Assembly: GCF_030177755.1 (NCBI RefSeq)
Contig: NZ_CP126539.1
Location: 451,001-515,000 of the forward strand
Length of the DNA stretch: 64,000 nucleotides
Direction of reading: 5' to 3'
Origin: Devosia sp. RR2S18
GTDB taxonomy: Bacteria > Pseudomonadota > Alphaproteobacteria > Rhizobiales > Devosiaceae
The notes under the pieces are model-generated. The model did no database searches and had not been told where the DNA came from. It saw nothing but the letters and a program-made list of their open reading frames with translations. Of the stretch, positions 35,502 to 43,148 are shown in pieces (position 1 is the first letter of the stretch; each line of letters opens with the position of its first letter). The position numbers and the translations under genes were made by a program.

Positions 35502-35839
35502 CTACAGCGTTTCGAGGCACGTGATCGTCCCGTCGGAAACGGTGAAGGCCTGCTCCAGGGTCAGCGGGCTTCCGGGAAAGTACCCGATACCTCAAGCGTC
35601 GCCACCGTGCGGCCGGGCTCGGACCGGATGCTGTGCACGCGATAACGAGGCTGGTAGGCCGCAGCGGTCTTCTGCACCCAATCGCTGATCGCCCCGATGC
35701 CCGCATAGGTGTGGCCCTCGTCGCGCACCGTCGCATCGGCAGCAAAGAAGGTCGTGAGCTTATTTGTTTCGCCGCGATTGGCGGCCTCGAAATAGTCGGC
35801 GACCGGTGCGGGTAGCTGGTCATGAGATTGCGTTGTCAT
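35502..35839 (-). pseudogene. NTF2/SnoaL-like protein with C-terminal frameshift
   Basis: From ATG 35839 (AGAGGAG upstream) the frame encodes an NTF2-like fold: PVADYFEAANRGETNKLTTF, VRDEGHTYAGIGAISDWV and VATLEVSGTFP, then hits a stop at 35561. Moving one frame at about 35570 continues the expected ending: FPGSPLTLEQAFTVSDG, then TITCLETL and a stop at 35502. That ending is typical of the SnoaL-like family. So the gene carries a 1-base shift near its end, either real or a base-call error. Members are small cone-shaped proteins of diverse, often unknown, function. Confidence 0.78.
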
Positions 35840-36327
35840 GGCGGAAGCTCCTCTTGTGAGATGCCCCTTCTTGCCACGGGTGCGCTGACAGACCGCGTCA
35901 GCAGCTTTCCCGATCTGACCCGGTCAAAGGGTTTTTCGTTAATTTCGCACCAGGAAAGACCTGCCGGGCGGGAGGCCGAAGCTTAAAGGAAAGCAAGCTC
36001 GGCGAACGCATGGCCGTAACCGGTCGGTAGGACTTGCCGATTCTGGCGCCGAATTAACTGCTTTGCAACCAAGATGAACGGTGCTGACTGCCGCAAGGCG
36101 AACGGAGGAACGGGTGGCGTGCTCCTGGCGTTGCCCGGGTGCGGCTACATACAAGGACTAGTGCGTGAACAAACCCGGACTCACCAATTCCAGCCGATTC
36201 GGTTCTGTTTCGTTCCGCAGATGTTCTGCTTCTTAAGGTGAAGGCCTGGACTGGGCTTGATGATGTACCTCATTGGGACGCCGCCACCCCTCGCAGAAGC
36301 TGTTTCCATTCCCTACATTAGGCGCCG
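35840..36327. other. Divergent intergenic region NTF2-like/helicase, including module copy B
   Basis: 488 bases. It contains copy B of the duplicated module (35922-36218) and no convincing gene. The remaining 110 bases before the helicase start have no clear sigma-70 promoter that I can defend. Confidence 0.65.
35922..36218. repeat. Duplicated upstream module, copy B
   Basis: Second copy of the module described at 35155-35440, upstream of the minus-strand NTF2-like gene. The edge nearest the gene reads AACGAAAAACCC-TTGACC on the minus strand, as in copy A. The copies are diverged, so the duplication is not recent or only the blocks are selected. Confidence 0.75.
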
Positions 36328-39309
36328 ATGAGTTTCCCGCCCGCCCAGACGGTCAAGGCGATCCTTGGCCCCACCAATACCGGCAAGACCTATTTTGCCA
36401 TCGAGCGCATGCTGGCCCATCCGTCGGGGATGATCGGCCTGCCGCTGCGCCTCCTCGCGCGTGAGGTCTATCAGCGCGTGGTCGAACGAGTAGGTGAACA
36501 GGCAGTTGCGCTCGTGACCGGGGAGGAGCGGATCGTTCCGGCCAAACCGCGCTTCTGGGTCTGCACAGTGGAAGCCATGCCTGTGGACATCCGCGTCGAC
36601 TGCGTTGCCATCGACGAGATCCAGACGGCCATCGACTTTTCGCGCGGTCACGTCTTCACCGACCGCATCCTCAATGCGCGGGGTACGCACGAGACACTGC
36701 TCCTGGGCTCGGCGACCATGGCCCCGGTGATCCGCCGGTTGCTGCCGCATGTCGACATCATCGACCGGCCGCGGTTCTCCCAGCTCACCTATGCCGGCTC
36801 CAAGAAGATTTCGCGGCAACCGGCCCGCAGCGCCATTGTCGCCTTTTCGGCGCGGCAGGTCTACGCCATCGCCGAGTTGATCCGGCGCGAACGCGGCGGT
36901 GCGGCCGTGGTGATGGGGGCGCTCAGCCCCCGCACCCGCAACGCGCAGGTCGATCTCTACCAGAATGGCGACGTCGATTTCCTGGTCGCGACCGATGCCA
37001 TCGGCATGGGCCTCAACCTTGACATCCATCATGTGGCCTTTGCCGACGACTCCAAATTCGATGGTCGGCTGAGCCGCGGCCTGACGCCAGCCGAGCTGGG
37101 CCAGATCGCTGGGCGGGCGGGTCGACATGCTCGCAACGGGACCTTCGGGGTGACCGGCGGCACGGAAGGGTTCGACGAGGAACTGGTAGTCCAGCTCGAA
37201 ACGCACGACTTCGACCCGATAAAAGTGCTGCAATGGCGCAACAACAGACTGGATTTCTCATCCATCGGTGCCCTGCGCGACAGCCTCGACATGCCGCCCG
37301 AGCACAAGAGCCTGACCCGGGTGCCGGTCGCCACCGACCAGCTGGCGCTGGAGTTCGTCGCCCGTAACGAAGCCGGCCAGCTGGCACGAGGGCTCGATGG
37401 AGCGCGGCTGCTTTGGGAATGCTGCCAGATCCCGGATTACCAGGGAATTTCACCGGCCAATCACGGCGAAATCGTCACGCGCATTTACTCGGATTTAGTC
37501 AAGCGCCGGCATGTGAACGAGGATTGGATTGCCGAGCAGGTGCGCTTTTGCGACAGTATCGCGGGCGACATCGATACCTTGTCGAACCGGATCAAGCAGA
37601 TTCGGACCTGGACCTTCGTCGCGAACCGTAAAAACTGGCTTGCAGACCCTTCACATTGGCGCGAAAAGACCCGAGACATTGAGGACCGGCTCAGCGACGC
37701 GCTGCATGAAAAACTGACTCAGCGCTTCGTTGACCGGCGCACTAGCGTCTTGCTGCGTCACCTGAAAGACAAACGTATGGCATCTCCCGAGATCAATGAG
37801 CGCGGCGAAGTGAGCCTGGAAGGGCATCTCATCGGCACGCTCGAAGGCTTCCGTTTCACGCTCGCCCGCAATGACGGGGATGCCGAAATCAAGGGACTGC
37901 GCTCCGCCGCCGATCAGGTGGTGGCGCCGGAAATCTCCAAGCGGGCCGATCGCCTGGCGGGCGCGCCCAATGAGGAGTTTGTGCTGGCCACCGATGGGCG
38001 GCTGCGCTGGAAGGGCGAAGTCATTGCCGAACTGCTCGAGGGAGATTCACTTTATCGCCCGCGCATCCTGATCCTGGCCGATGAAACGTTGACCGGGCCC
38101 GACCTGGAACGCGTGCAGGACCGGCTGAGCCTCTGGCTACGCCACCATATCAATACTGTGCTTGAAGGCGTGATGGCGCTCGAAGCGCCGGCTGATATCG
38201 AGGGTGCTGCCCGTGGCATCGCCTTCCAGCTCTTTGAGCATCTGGGGCTGTTGCCCCGGGGGCAGGTGGCGGACGAGGTGAAGAACCTCGACCAAGACGT
38301 GCGCGGCAAGATGCGCAAACTCGGCATCAAGTTCGGCGCTTACCACATCTATCTGCCGCTCAGCCTCAAGCCGGCGCCACGCGAATTGGCGCTGATCCTG
38401 TTTGCGCTCAAGCATGGCGGCGTGCGCCAGCCCGGCGTCACCGATATTCCCCATATCGTGCTGTCGGGGCGCACCAGCTTCGTCGTCGACCCGGAAGTCG
38501 ATACTCGCCTCTATGAGGTTGCGGGCTTCAAAGTGGCCGGTAAGCGCGCCGTTCGCGTCGATATCCTTGAACGCCTGGCCGATATTATCCGGCCGCTGAT
38601 CGCGGTGGATCCGACCCGCTACCAGGGCGAGCCCCCGGCGGGCGCAGCAGAAGGCAATGGCTTCCGCGTAACCGTGGAAATGACGAGCCTTTTGGGCTGT
38701 TCGGGCGAAGACTTCGCCTCGATCCTGGCTTCGCTGGGCTATCGCGTGAAGCGCACGCCCAAGGCAGCGCCGGTGGCGGCTGCCGCTGATGCCACCTCCG
38801 AAGCGCCAGCGCTTGAAGAGGTATTGAGCGAAAATCCAGCGACGACCGATGTTGCCGAGGAAGCGCCCTTGGAAGCGGTTGCCGCGGCGGAAGCGGCCCC
38901 GATCGCCTTTGAGGCCGACGTCCCAGCGACGACGATCGTCGAGGCTGCGCCCGAAGCAGCACCCGCCGCGCCGGCAGAGCCTGAATTCGACGAAATCTGG
39001 TATCCCGCCGGGCGGCGCCCCGACAATGCACGCCAGGCCAATCGCCGCCGCCCCGAGGGTGAGCCGGGCGAGACCCGGCAGCGCCAGCGTCCCGCTGCCA
39101 AGCGGCGGCCCGAAGGCGAAGTGCAGGATTTCACCAAGGCGCAGCATCTCAACGGGAATGGCAAGGGCAAGCCCAAGGCCGAGCGCCGCGACAAGCGTGA
39201 CGAACGGCCGCGCTTCGAGAGGCCGCGTGAGGAGAGGAAAGAAAAGGCGTTCGATCCGGACAGCCCCTTCGCCAAACTTGCGGCGCTACGCGACCGCAAG
39301 GCCGAGTAG
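36328..39309 (+). CDS. Suv3-like DExH-box RNA helicase
   Basis: A 993-residue helicase related to the mitochondrial degradosome helicase Suv3. Motif I is GPTNTGKT (14-21), motif II is DEIQ (96-99, the Suv3 form), motif III LLGSATM, and motif VI QIAGRAGR (about 259-266) with TDAIGMGLNLDI before it. The region to about residue 750 follows the Suv3/alphaproteobacterial homologues (LPRGQVADEVKNLDQDVRGKMRKLG). The last ~240 residues are Ala/Glu/Pro then Arg/Lys-rich, low complexity, and probably RNA-binding. An S4-domain gene follows after 3 bases. The RNA targets are unknown; a role in RNA decay with PNPase is a reasonable inference. Confidence 0.92.
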   Translation: MSFPPAQTVKAILGPTNTGKTYFAIERMLAHPSGMIGLPLRLLAREVYQRVVERVGEQAVALVTGEERIVPAKPRFWVCTVEAMPVDIRVDCVAIDEIQTAIDFSRGHVFTDRILNARGTHETLLLGSATMAPVIRRLLPHVDIIDRPRFSQLTYAGSKKISRQPARSAIVAFSARQVYAIAELIRRERGGAAVVMGALSPRTRNAQVDLYQNGDVDFLVATDAIGMGLNLDIHHVAFADDSKFDGRLSRGLTPAELGQIAGRAGRHARNGTFGVTGGTEGFDEELVVQLETHDFDPIKVLQWRNNRLDFSSIGALRDSLDMPPEHKSLTRVPVATDQLALEFVARNEAGQLARGLDGARLLWECCQIPDYQGISPANHGEIVTRIYSDLVKRRHVNEDWIAEQVRFCDSIAGDIDTLSNRIKQIRTWTFVANRKNWLADPSHWREKTRDIEDRLSDALHEKLTQRFVDRRTSVLLRHLKDKRMASPEINERGEVSLEGHLIGTLEGFRFTLARNDGDAEIKGLRSAADQVVAPEISKRADRLAGAPNEEFVLATDGRLRWKGEVIAELLEGDSLYRPRILILADETLTGPDLERVQDRLSLWLRHHINTVLEGVMALEAPADIEGAARGIAFQLFEHLGLLPRGQVADEVKNLDQDVRGKMRKLGIKFGAYHIYLPLSLKPAPRELALILFALKHGGVRQPGVTDIPHIVLSGRTSFVVDPEVDTRLYEVAGFKVAGKRAVRVDILERLADIIRPLIAVDPTRYQGEPPAGAAEGNGFRVTVEMTSLLGCSGEDFASILASLGYRVKRTPKAAPVAAAADATSEAPALEEVLSENPATTDVAEEAPLEAVAAAEAAPIAFEADVPATTIVEAAPEAAPAAPAEPEFDEIWYPAGRRPDNARQANRRRPEGEPGETRQRQRPAAKRRPEGEVQDFTKAQHLNGNGKGKPKAERRDKRDERPRFERPREERKEKAFDPDSPFAKLAALRDRKAE

Positions 39310-39312
39310 AGC

Positions 39313-39729
39313 TTGGCGGGGATTGCCCAGACGCCGCTGCGCAAGGAGCGGCTCGATAAGTTCCTGTTCTTCTCGCGCGCGCTCAAGTCGCGCACACTGG
39401 CGCAAAAGTTCATCGAAACGGGTGCCATCCGGGTCAATGCCGAGCGCACCGACCGCAGCGATCACAAGATCGGTGCCGGCGATGTGCTAACAATGACGCT
39501 ACATGGTCGGGTGCTGATCTGGCGTATCCTTGATCCGGGCGTGCGCCGAGGTCCGGCCAGCGAAGCGGCGACGCTCTATGAAGACCTCTCGCCTGCGCCG
39601 CTGCCCAAAGAAGAGTTGAGCCCCTTTGAGCGGGCGACGGGCGAACGCCTGCCGGGCAGCGGGCGGCCGACCAAGAAGGAGCGGCGGGAGACCGATCGGC
39701 TCCTGGGGGAGTTCGACGACGAGCTTTAG
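39313..39729 (+). CDS. S4-domain RNA-binding protein (Hsp15-like)
   Basis: A 138-residue protein. The S4 fold is at residues about 10-70 (ERLDKFLFFSRALKSRTLAQKFIETGAIRVNAERTDRS, HKIGAGDVLTM), and a basic tail follows (RPTKKERRETDRLLGEF). Hsp15-type proteins bind 50S-nascent-chain complexes. TTG start 3 bases after the helicase stop, so the helicase and this protein are probably made together. Confidence 0.87.
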   Translation: MAGIAQTPLRKERLDKFLFFSRALKSRTLAQKFIETGAIRVNAERTDRSDHKIGAGDVLTMTLHGRVLIWRILDPGVRRGPASEAATLYEDLSPAPLPKEELSPFERATGERLPGSGRPTKKERRETDRLLGEFDDEL

Positions 39730-39858
39730 GCGACCTTTGGGCAAGCATTTCCTGCTGGCCTTGCTTGAGGCAATTGCTTGCCTGCTCGGCGCCTTGCGAT
39801 GAATGGCAAAAGGGTTTAGCACCGGACCCGTTGAGACCCCGCCCGGACTGCCGCCTAG

Positions 39859-40197
39859 ATGACCTATATCGTCACCGACAACTGCATCGCCTGCAAGTAC
39901 ACCGACTGCGTGGAAGTGTGCCCCGTGGATTGTTTCTACGAGGGCGAGAACATGCTGGTGATCCATCCCGACGAGTGCATCGACTGCGGCGTGTGCGAAC
40001 CGGAGTGCCCGGCCGAGGCGATCAAGCCGGACACCGAGAGCGGGCTCGACGAATGGCTGGCGCTCAACACCAAATATGCCTCGATCTGGCCCAACCTCAC
40101 CGAGCGTCGTGAGCCGCTGCCCGAAGCCAAGGAACGCGACGGGGAAGAGGGTAAGCTCGCCAAATACTTCTCCGAGGCTCCCGGCGAAGGCGACTAG
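39859..40197 (+). CDS. fdxA: 7Fe ferredoxin FdxA
   Basis: A 112-residue ferredoxin with one [3Fe-4S] and one [4Fe-4S] site. Cysteines are in [18 protein letters not shown] (9, 12, 17, 21, 25) and [13 protein letters not shown] (40, 43, 46, 50). The C-terminal ~60 residues match the FdxA extension in alphaproteobacteria ([21 protein letters not shown]). A ferredoxin gene immediately upstream of carD is a known arrangement in Hyphomicrobiales. Confidence 0.94.
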   Translation: MTYIVTDNCIACKYTDCVEVCPVDCFYEGENMLVIHPDECIDCGVCEPECPAEAIKPDTESGLDEWLALNTKYASIWPNLTERREPLPEAKERDGEEGKLAKYFSEAPGEGD

Positions 40198-40200
40198 CCC

Positions 40201-40240
40201 GCGCGCCTGCCGTCACGACCGCGCGCCTGACGTCACGAAC
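40201..40240. repeat. Tandem duplication of a 20-bp unit
   Basis: GCGCGCCTGCCGTCACGACC is followed directly by GCGCGCCTGACGTCACGAAC, 18 of 20 identical. The second unit contains TGACGTCA. It starts 4 bases after the fdxA stop. Confidence 0.8.
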
Positions 40241-40296
40241 TTGTCATAGTCCCGTAGGGTCAGACAAGGCCGCTTTGGGCCGGTGATTCGTAGCTT

Positions 40297-40325
40297 TTGA
40301 TTTTGCTGATTTTTTGTGCTATGGT
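40297..40325 (+). promoter_or_regulatory. Predicted sigma-70 promoter of carD
   Basis: TTGATT (40297-40302), 17 bases, TATGGT (40320-40325). Predicted start near 40332, giving a carD leader of about 190 bases. Confidence 0.65.
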
Positions 40326-40358
40326 CTTTCCCATATGCAGTTGAGCTCGTCACCAGCC

Positions 40359-40382
40359 CGTGCCTGATGGCACGATTTTTTT
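40359..40382 (+). terminator. Terminator-like hairpin in the carD leader
   Basis: CGTGCC-TGAT-GGCACG, then A and seven T, about 30 bases after the predicted start and 142 before the carD ATG. It looks like a premature (attenuator) terminator or the 3' end of a very short RNA. Confidence 0.6.
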
Positions 40383-40523
40383 GACAACATCGTCCGATGC
40401 ATGGCGCTCCGGGAAACGCGGACCTGGTGGCACCTGGAGTTTGACTGCCGTGTAGCAGAGTAGGTTGGACGGACCTTCCCGCCAGGAACCGTTCATCAGG
40501 GCGTCAACAAGGAGTTCCATTTA

Positions 40524-41093
40524 ATGGTAGCCAAGAAGTCACAGCAGCGGCTTGGGTTCAAGACGGGCGAATATGTCGTCTATCCGGCGCATGGCGTCGG
40601 TGTGATCGTCTCGATCGAGGAACAAGAAGTTGCCGGCCTGACGCTCGAACTGTTCGTGATCAGCTTCGAGCAGGACAAGCTGACGCTGCGCGTCCCGGTC
40701 GCCAAGATCAAGTCCGTTGGTATGCGCAAGCTGGCCGAGGATGATCTGGTCACTCAGGCACTCACCACCGTAACCGGCCGGGCGCGCGTCAAGCGTACCA
40801 TGTGGTCGCGTCGCGCCCAGGAATATGAAGCCAAGATCAATTCTGGCGATCTGATCGCCATTTCGGAAGTGGTGCGCGACCTCTACCGCTCCGAAGAGCA
40901 GCCCGAGCAGAGCTATTCGGAACGCCAGCTGTTCGAGCAGGCCATGGACCGCATGAGCCGCGAAATCGGTGCTGTCAACAAGCTGACGCTGACCGAAGCC
41001 GTGCAGCTGATCGAAAAGAACCTCGCCAAGAGCCCCAAGCGGACCAAGGCCGAGGCTGCCAATGAAGATGGCGACGAGGAAGCTGCCGCCTAA
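40524..41093 (+). CDS. CarD-family transcription factor
   Basis: A 189-residue protein: an N-terminal RNA-polymerase-interacting Tudor-like domain (GFKTGEYVVYPAHGVGVIVSIEEQEV, LELFVISFEQDKLTLRVPV) and a helical DNA-binding domain (RKLAEDDLVTQALTTVTGRARV, WSRRAQEYEAKINSGDLIAISEVVRDLY). CarD stabilises open complexes at promoters, often rRNA promoters. The C-terminal tail is Ala/Glu/Lys-rich. ATG follows AAGGAG. The leader contains a possible attenuator. Confidence 0.93.
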   Translation: MVAKKSQQRLGFKTGEYVVYPAHGVGVIVSIEEQEVAGLTLELFVISFEQDKLTLRVPVAKIKSVGMRKLAEDDLVTQALTTVTGRARVKRTMWSRRAQEYEAKINSGDLIAISEVVRDLYRSEEQPEQSYSERQLFEQAMDRMSREIGAVNKLTLTEAVQLIEKNLAKSPKRTKAEAANEDGDEEAAA

Positions 41094-41118
41094 GAGTAGG
41101 CTGGTTTTTCTGATGTTC

Positions 41119-41154
41119 AAAGGCCGGCGGAAACGCCGGCCTTTTCTTTTTTCG
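41119..41154. terminator. Bidirectional Rho-independent terminator between carD and the MerR gene
   Basis: AAAGGCCGGCG-GAAA-CGCCGGCCTTT (11-bp stem) followed by TCTTTTTT on the plus strand. On the minus strand the arm's A-run gives a shorter T-run for the opposing MerR-ATPase gene, whose stop is just beyond. Confidence 0.9.
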
Positions 41155-41160
41155 AAATCA

Positions 41161-42195
41161 TCAATGGGGTGCTGGTCCCACGACCCTGACGCCGGCCGTT
41201 CGCAGCCGGACCTCAGGGGTAGCCAGGCATGAGGCGACGGTCTCATAGCCTGGAGCACCCGAGCAGGGCAGGACAATTGTGGGTGGGCTGTGGTTCGGCG
41301 GGCAGAGAATGATGGTCTCGTTGGGACCCACTTCCTCAAGGTCCAGGATCAGCGAAGAGCGCGTCATCACAAAAAGTGGCCGCGCTGTGGTTGGCCGGCG
41401 CCGCAGATAGGCGGCAAGCGCGCTCTGGGTTTCCCGGCCAAGGTCCTGCTCCACCATGTCAATGACCAGGGGCGCGGAGCTTGCGGCCTCCAATTCCAGC
41501 AGCAGCGCTGTCAGTGCCGGTGAGGGGGCGGCACCCTCGTCGATGAGCCAGGTCTGCGCTGCGTTCACACGCAGCTGGAGCGATGGGTCGCTTTCAAGGC
41601 GCGCTTGCACCAGGCCGGGTGCGATTTCCAAGCGGTCGAGAGCGAGAAACTGCGCGCCTGGCATCGCCTCGGCGAGCTTTATCGCGAGCCGGGTCTTGCC
41701 GCTCCCCAGCGGGCCGATGATGTAGTTGACCGCCCTGATCTCTCGTAACTCGAAGCGCTCGCCGCCCCAGGGCCAGGGTAGCTCTATCGCCAGGCTGGCT
41801 GGCGGCGAAGGCGCTACGGCGTGCAGCAGTTCTCCGACGCGCGCCGTTCTGCCTTGTGCCAGCTCGGCCCGAATATGGCGCACAGCTGCGATGGCACCAG
41901 TGGTGCGGCGCACCTCCTCCTCTAGTCGCTCCTGGTGCAGGGCCAGCGCCTGCGCCAGATCGCTGCCATCTCCCGCCAGGAGGCGCTCGATAGCCGCAAG
42001 GCTGAGGCCAAGCGAACGGAGCGTCTTTATCTCTGCTATGCGCGCGACCTCATCTGGTCCGTAGGTGCGCCACCCGCTTGCGGTTCGCACGGGCGAGAGC
42101 AGGCCGCGTTGCTCATAAAGGCGCAGCGCCTTGGTTGAAACGCCGAACCTGGCGGCGACATCGGCAGGGCTGAGGAATTGGGCGGATGCGTGCAC
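41161..42195 (-). CDS. MerR-family regulator fused to a P-loop ATPase domain
   Basis: A 344-residue protein. Residues 7-75 are a MerR winged helix (FLSPADVAARFGVSTKALRLYEQRGLLSPVRT, GWRTYGPDEVARIAEIKTLR), and 80-120 is the dimerisation coiled coil. From about 145 the protein is not an ordinary MerR effector domain. FELREIRAVNYIIGPLGSGKTRLA has Walker A GPLGSGKT (161-168), and APLVIDMVEQDLGRETQSAL (Asp246, Glu249) looks like an ABC-type Walker B. TRPLFV-like ARPLFVMTRSSLILDL follows. It could couple DNA binding to ATP hydrolysis. No target gene is obvious; a methyltransferase gene lies just upstream on the same strand. Confidence 0.83.
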   Translation of the reverse strand: MHASAQFLSPADVAARFGVSTKALRLYEQRGLLSPVRTASGWRTYGPDEVARIAEIKTLRSLGLSLAAIERLLAGDGSDLAQALALHQERLEEEVRRTTGAIAAVRHIRAELAQGRTARVGELLHAVAPSPPASLAIELPWPWGGERFELREIRAVNYIIGPLGSGKTRLAIKLAEAMPGAQFLALDRLEIAPGLVQARLESDPSLQLRVNAAQTWLIDEGAAPSPALTALLLELEAASSAPLVIDMVEQDLGRETQSALAAYLRRRPTTARPLFVMTRSSLILDLEEVGPNETIILCPPNHSPPTIVLPCSGAPGYETVASCLATPEVRLRTAGVRVVGPAPH

Positions 42196-42275
42196 GACTC
42201 ACCTCTCGAACTTGTGTCCGCCGCTCTTATCGGGCCGGCCCCAAGGGACGGGTCAAGATGCATTGAGCTGCAGGG

Positions 42276-43106
42276 TCAGCCGTTCCCCAGCACGTCGCGT
42301 AGGCTGATCTTGGCGCTGCCGGGCTTGAGGGGTTGTTGCTGGCTTTCGTGTGGCGCCCAGCCGGAGAGCCAGATGATGTCGAGCGTGGCGCGGACGCGGC
42401 CATCGGGATCGGCGTCCTGCGCCGCGTAGGCATTGGCGGCCGCCGCGAGCAGGGACGGCGTGGCGAGGCCGCGTGGCCGATCCATGAGCGGGTTGGCGGC
42501 GCCCAGTGTCTTGAGTTCTGCCATCAGGGCGAACGGGGTGGAGTAGCGCACGGCGTGGCTGTCGACATCGGCAACCGGGAGGGCAAGGCCGGCGCGCTGC
42601 AGCAAGGCGCCGGCATCGCGGACCTGGATCATGGGTGCAACACGGGGCGCCGCGCCACCCAAAATGAGGCTGTCGGCGGAAAGAAAGGCCTCGCGCAATT
42701 CGCTGAGCGTATTGCCGCCCAGAGTGGCCACTAGCAGAAGCCCATCGGGCGCGAGGCGGGCGCGCAAGCGGGCGAGATAGCCCGGGACGTCATTGACGGC
42801 CTGGAGGTGCAGCAGCGAGACGATGAGGTTGTAGTCGGTGGCCGCGATAGGCGGCAGGTCGTCGTTATGGCCGAAAGCGGCAAGCCGCTCGAAGGCGACA
42901 GTGCTGCTGGCAGTCTGCGCGGTTTCGGGTAGCAATTCGGGGTTGGGCCCGATGATCAGGGCCTTGGGAAAGTCGCGGATGAGGGTTGCGAGCCGCTCAT
43001 GGAGATCGGCGAGCACGAGATCGGTGACGAAGTCGATTGCGGGCCCTCGCTTCGCCTGGCGGCGGGCAATCAGGACCGTGTCGAATATTTGCGGGGGTTG
43101 CGTCAT
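42276..43106 (-). CDS. SAM-dependent methyltransferase (BioC/NDUFAF5-like)
   Basis: A 276-residue protein with a degenerate Rossmann methyltransferase fold. LIIGPNPELLPETAQ occupies the SAM-binding strand, ATDYNLIVSLLHLQAVNDVPGYLARLRARLAPDGLLLVATLGG is the motif IV-VI region, and SDADSLILGG, MIQVRDAGALLQRAGL and SWAPHESQQQPL-like ends follow. This matches the alphaproteobacterial homologues of NDUFAF5, an arginine hydroxylase/methyltransferase-type assembly factor of complex I. The usual SAM glycine motif is altered (GPNPE), as in those homologues. Divergent from comF with 42 bases between starts. Confidence 0.8.
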   Translation of the reverse strand: MTQPPQIFDTVLIARRQAKRGPAIDFVTDLVLADLHERLATLIRDFPKALIIGPNPELLPETAQTASSTVAFERLAAFGHNDDLPPIAATDYNLIVSLLHLQAVNDVPGYLARLRARLAPDGLLLVATLGGNTLSELREAFLSADSLILGGAAPRVAPMIQVRDAGALLQRAGLALPVADVDSHAVRYSTPFALMAELKTLGAANPLMDRPRGLATPSLLAAAANAYAAQDADPDGRVRATLDIIWLSGWAPHESQQQPLKPGSAKISLRDVLGNG

Positions 43107-43148
43107 GCTCTCTTGCGGCGGAATGCGGACGTGGCACTATCGATATCT

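Larger units (their letters stand above)
40198..40523. other. fdxA-carD intergenic region
   Basis: 326 bases without a gene. In order: two 20-bp tandem units (40201-40240), a sigma-70 promoter (40297-40325), a terminator-like hairpin (40359-40382), then about 140 bases of carD leader ending in AAGGAG before the ATG. Confidence 0.75.

Noticed and set aside
40383..40523. 6S or 4.5S RNA in the carD leader
   Set aside because: No long hairpin with central bubble and none of the conserved SRP RNA tetraloop/GGAA elements are visible by eye. A covariance search would decide.
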